Assembly (NCBI GenBank): GCA_903930085.1
Contig: CAIYXD010000530.1
Coordinates: 1 to 7,191 of the forward strand
Direction of reading: 5' to 3'
Source of the DNA: an uncultured Flavobacteriia bacterium
GTDB lineage: Bacteria; Bacteroidota; Bacteroidia; Flavobacteriales_D; Crocinitomicaceae
DNA: 7,191 nucleotides
Shown here: piece by piece, positions 6,131 through 7,191 of the stretch
Numbering within the stretch: position 1 is the stretch's first letter
Layout of the letters: every line of letters starts with the position of its first letter
Notes under the pieces: model-generated
Database searches by the model: none
Told to the model about the DNA's origin: nothing
The model's input: the letters and a program-made list of their open reading frames with translations, nothing else
Made by a program: the position numbers and the translations under genes

Positions 6131-6152
6131 GCTCAAATATATTGTTTTGAGC
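6131..6152. repeat. 7-base-pair stem-loop in the intergenic region
   Basis: GCTCAAA (6131-6137) and TTTGAGC (6146-6152) are perfect inverse copies around an 8-base loop. No T tract follows on either strand, so it is not a standard terminator. The minus-strand sequence TATATTTG (6141-6134), a TAnnTTTG match, overlaps its left arm. Confidence 0.5.
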
Positions 6153-6334
6153 GCCATAAAAATTAATTTAAATACATTAATGAAATTCAATAATGAGTTT
6201 ATATTAATTTCAAAAGAATTTTTGAACATTTAAAAACCTTATCATTATTTGTAACCGTGTTAAAATAATTAATATTATTCATTTTAATTTTTTTTTCATA
6301 TATTCGTATATTAAAATACCCATTAGAAACCATT

Positions 6335-7191
6335 ATGAATAAATTTTCAAACGATCTAATTAAAAAAATAGGCTTCCTAACCTTTTTAGTTTTTTTAATT
6401 TTTCCAAGCTTTCTTAATGCACAAATGACAGATTCAGAAGTGATGAATTTAATTCAAAATGAATCAGAGCAAATAATTGTAGCAGAAAACTCCAGAATGA
6501 TGCAAGAAGGGTTTCTGTTTCATGCAGAAATGTTAGCAGATAAATTATTGACATTTAATTCAGAAAGTTCAAATTACAACTATAGAAAAGGTTACGCAAC
6601 TCTAATACTTAGAAATGATTATTTAGAAGCAACACCCTATCTTGAAAAAGCAATTTTAGATACCGATCCAAATTTTGACGCTTATAGTTCAAAAGAAAAA
6701 AGCGCTCCAATTGATGCGTATTTTCATTTAGGTAAATGCTCTCAACTAGCAGATGATATAGCAATGGCAAGCACCTATTTTTCTAAGTTTATTTCCGAAG
6801 CAAAAATTGATTCTGAATTGTCTAAAGAAGCAAAATTGAGATTAATTCAATGTGCAAATGCACTAAAGGAAATGGACAATCCAGTAAGAGTTGAATTAAT
6901 CAATTTAGGAAAGAATATAAATACTTCCTTCTCTGAATACTCTCCTGTTGTATCTGCGAATGGCGCCTCCCTTTATTTCACCGCTCGAAGACCATGGAAA
7001 AATGGCGTTTCAGAACCTTACAAGAACATTGGAACCAATGAATATACAGAAGATATTTACAGAAGTAACATCGGAGAGGATTCTGTTTGGACTAATCCTG
7101 TAAAACTTGATTTCTGCAGAGTTGATCGAAATGAGGCAACGGTCTCCATAAGTTCAGATGAAGGAAGGGTTTATGTTTACCAAGATAAAAC
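6335..7191 (+). CDS. exported TPR and PD40 beta-propeller protein, N-terminal part
   Basis: The first 285 codons of a larger gene are visible; it runs off the right edge. Residues 1-30 form a signal peptide (lysine-rich start, hydrophobic run FLTFLVFLIFPSF, then LNAQ before M31). It has no lipobox cysteine. Residues 31-180 are helical and TPR-like, with two recognisable helix pairs around YRKGYATLILRNDYLEATPYLEKAI and AYFHLGKCSQLADDIAMASTYFSKF. From about 186 the sequence changes to PD40/WD40-like blades: INLGKNINTSFSEYSPVVS followed by LYFTARR (213-219), and a second starting near IYRSN with VSISSDEGRVYVY (270-282). This order matches Bacteroidetes periplasmic proteins such as the type IX secretion protein PorE and its relatives, which often end in an OmpA-like peptidoglycan-binding domain. 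Whether that domain is present lies outside the window, so a secretion role is only a possibility. No clear promoter precedes the ATG at 6335. Confidence 0.82.
   Translation, partial: MNKFSNDLIKKIGFLTFLVFLIFPSFLNAQMTDSEVMNLIQNESEQIIVAENSRMMQEGFLFHAEMLADKLLTFNSESSNYNYRKGYATLILRNDYLEATPYLEKAILDTDPNFDAYSSKEKSAPIDAYFHLGKCSQLADDIAMASTYFSKFISEAKIDSELSKEAKLRLIQCANALKEMDNPVRVELINLGKNINTSFSEYSPVVSANGASLYFTARRPWKNGVSEPYKNIGTNEYTEDIYRSNIGEDSVWTNPVKLDFCRVDRNEATVSISSDEGRVYVYQDK

Larger units (their letters stand above)
5962..6334. other. long AT-rich intergenic region with several inverted repeats
   Basis: This 373-base gap between the E2 gene and the TPR/PD40 gene holds no supportable protein gene or recognisable RNA gene. 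It is strongly AT-rich with many A and T runs. From left to right it contains a nested inverted repeat (5980-6031), a hairpin with a minus-strand T tract (6040-6060), a 7-base-pair stem-loop (6131-6152) and an AT-only stem with a TTCG loop (6298-6311). No TAnnTTTG box was found on the plus strand before the ATG at 6335. One exists on the minus strand at 6141-6134. Confidence 0.7.

Noticed and set aside
6180..6233. 17-codon plus-strand frame in the intergenic gap
   Set aside because: It is very short and AT-driven, with no promoter or recognisable peptide. Random frames of this size are expected here.
6298..6311. ATATA-TTCG-TATAT stem-loop before the TPR/PD40 gene
   Set aside because: Five A-T pairs are too weak to be a stable structure and likely arise by chance in this composition.

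Overview
The window reads as an AT-rich chromosomal segment of a Bacteroidetes bacterium, most likely order Flavobacteriales. The evidence is as follows. Promoters fit the TTG-N19-TAnnTTTG pattern of that phylum. Start codons lack strong Shine-Dalgarno sequences. Two exported proteins have signal peptides ending in AQ. The gene content (a DUF2147 protein, a TPR/PD40 exported protein, a stand-alone PabA-like amidotransferase) suits the group. Family and genus cannot be fixed from the sequence alone.

The left half (1-2042) is entirely on the minus strand. In transcription order it holds a PabA/TrpG-type glutamine amidotransferase (2042-1479, TTG start), a small secreted DUF2147 protein (1402-974) followed by a good intrinsic terminator (953-917), a GNAT acetyltransferase (883-383), and the first 79 codons of a class I SAM-dependent methyltransferase that runs off the left edge (237-1). 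The terminator lies across the longest possible GNAT start, so a shorter GNAT start is preferred.

A 157-base divergent intergenic region (2043-2199) separates this from the plus-strand half. It contains a -7 box for the amidotransferase gene and, just upstream of that box, a perfect 13-base palindrome that could be an operator.

The plus-strand half begins with ridA (2200-2580), an enamine/imine deaminase. Three bases after its stop, in the same frame and with a TTG start, comes a 651-residue membrane protein (2584-4539). This is the most unusual gene here. An intact GT2 glycosyltransferase is fused to four membrane helices, a Rossmann-like domain and the two ends of a WbaP-type phosphoglycosyl transferase domain whose catalytic centre is absent. 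A strong consensus promoter (4554-4583) then drives a complete E2 subunit of a 2-oxo acid dehydrogenase complex (4615-5961). No E1 or E3 gene is in the window.

A 373-base, very AT-rich gap (5962-6334) carries three separate inverted repeats and a minus-strand terminator-like hairpin. It is followed by the start of an exported TPR plus PD40 beta-propeller protein (6335 to the right edge). The genes do not form one pathway. They look like ordinary chromosomal neighbours, with the ridA-glycosyltransferase pair as the only tight operon.
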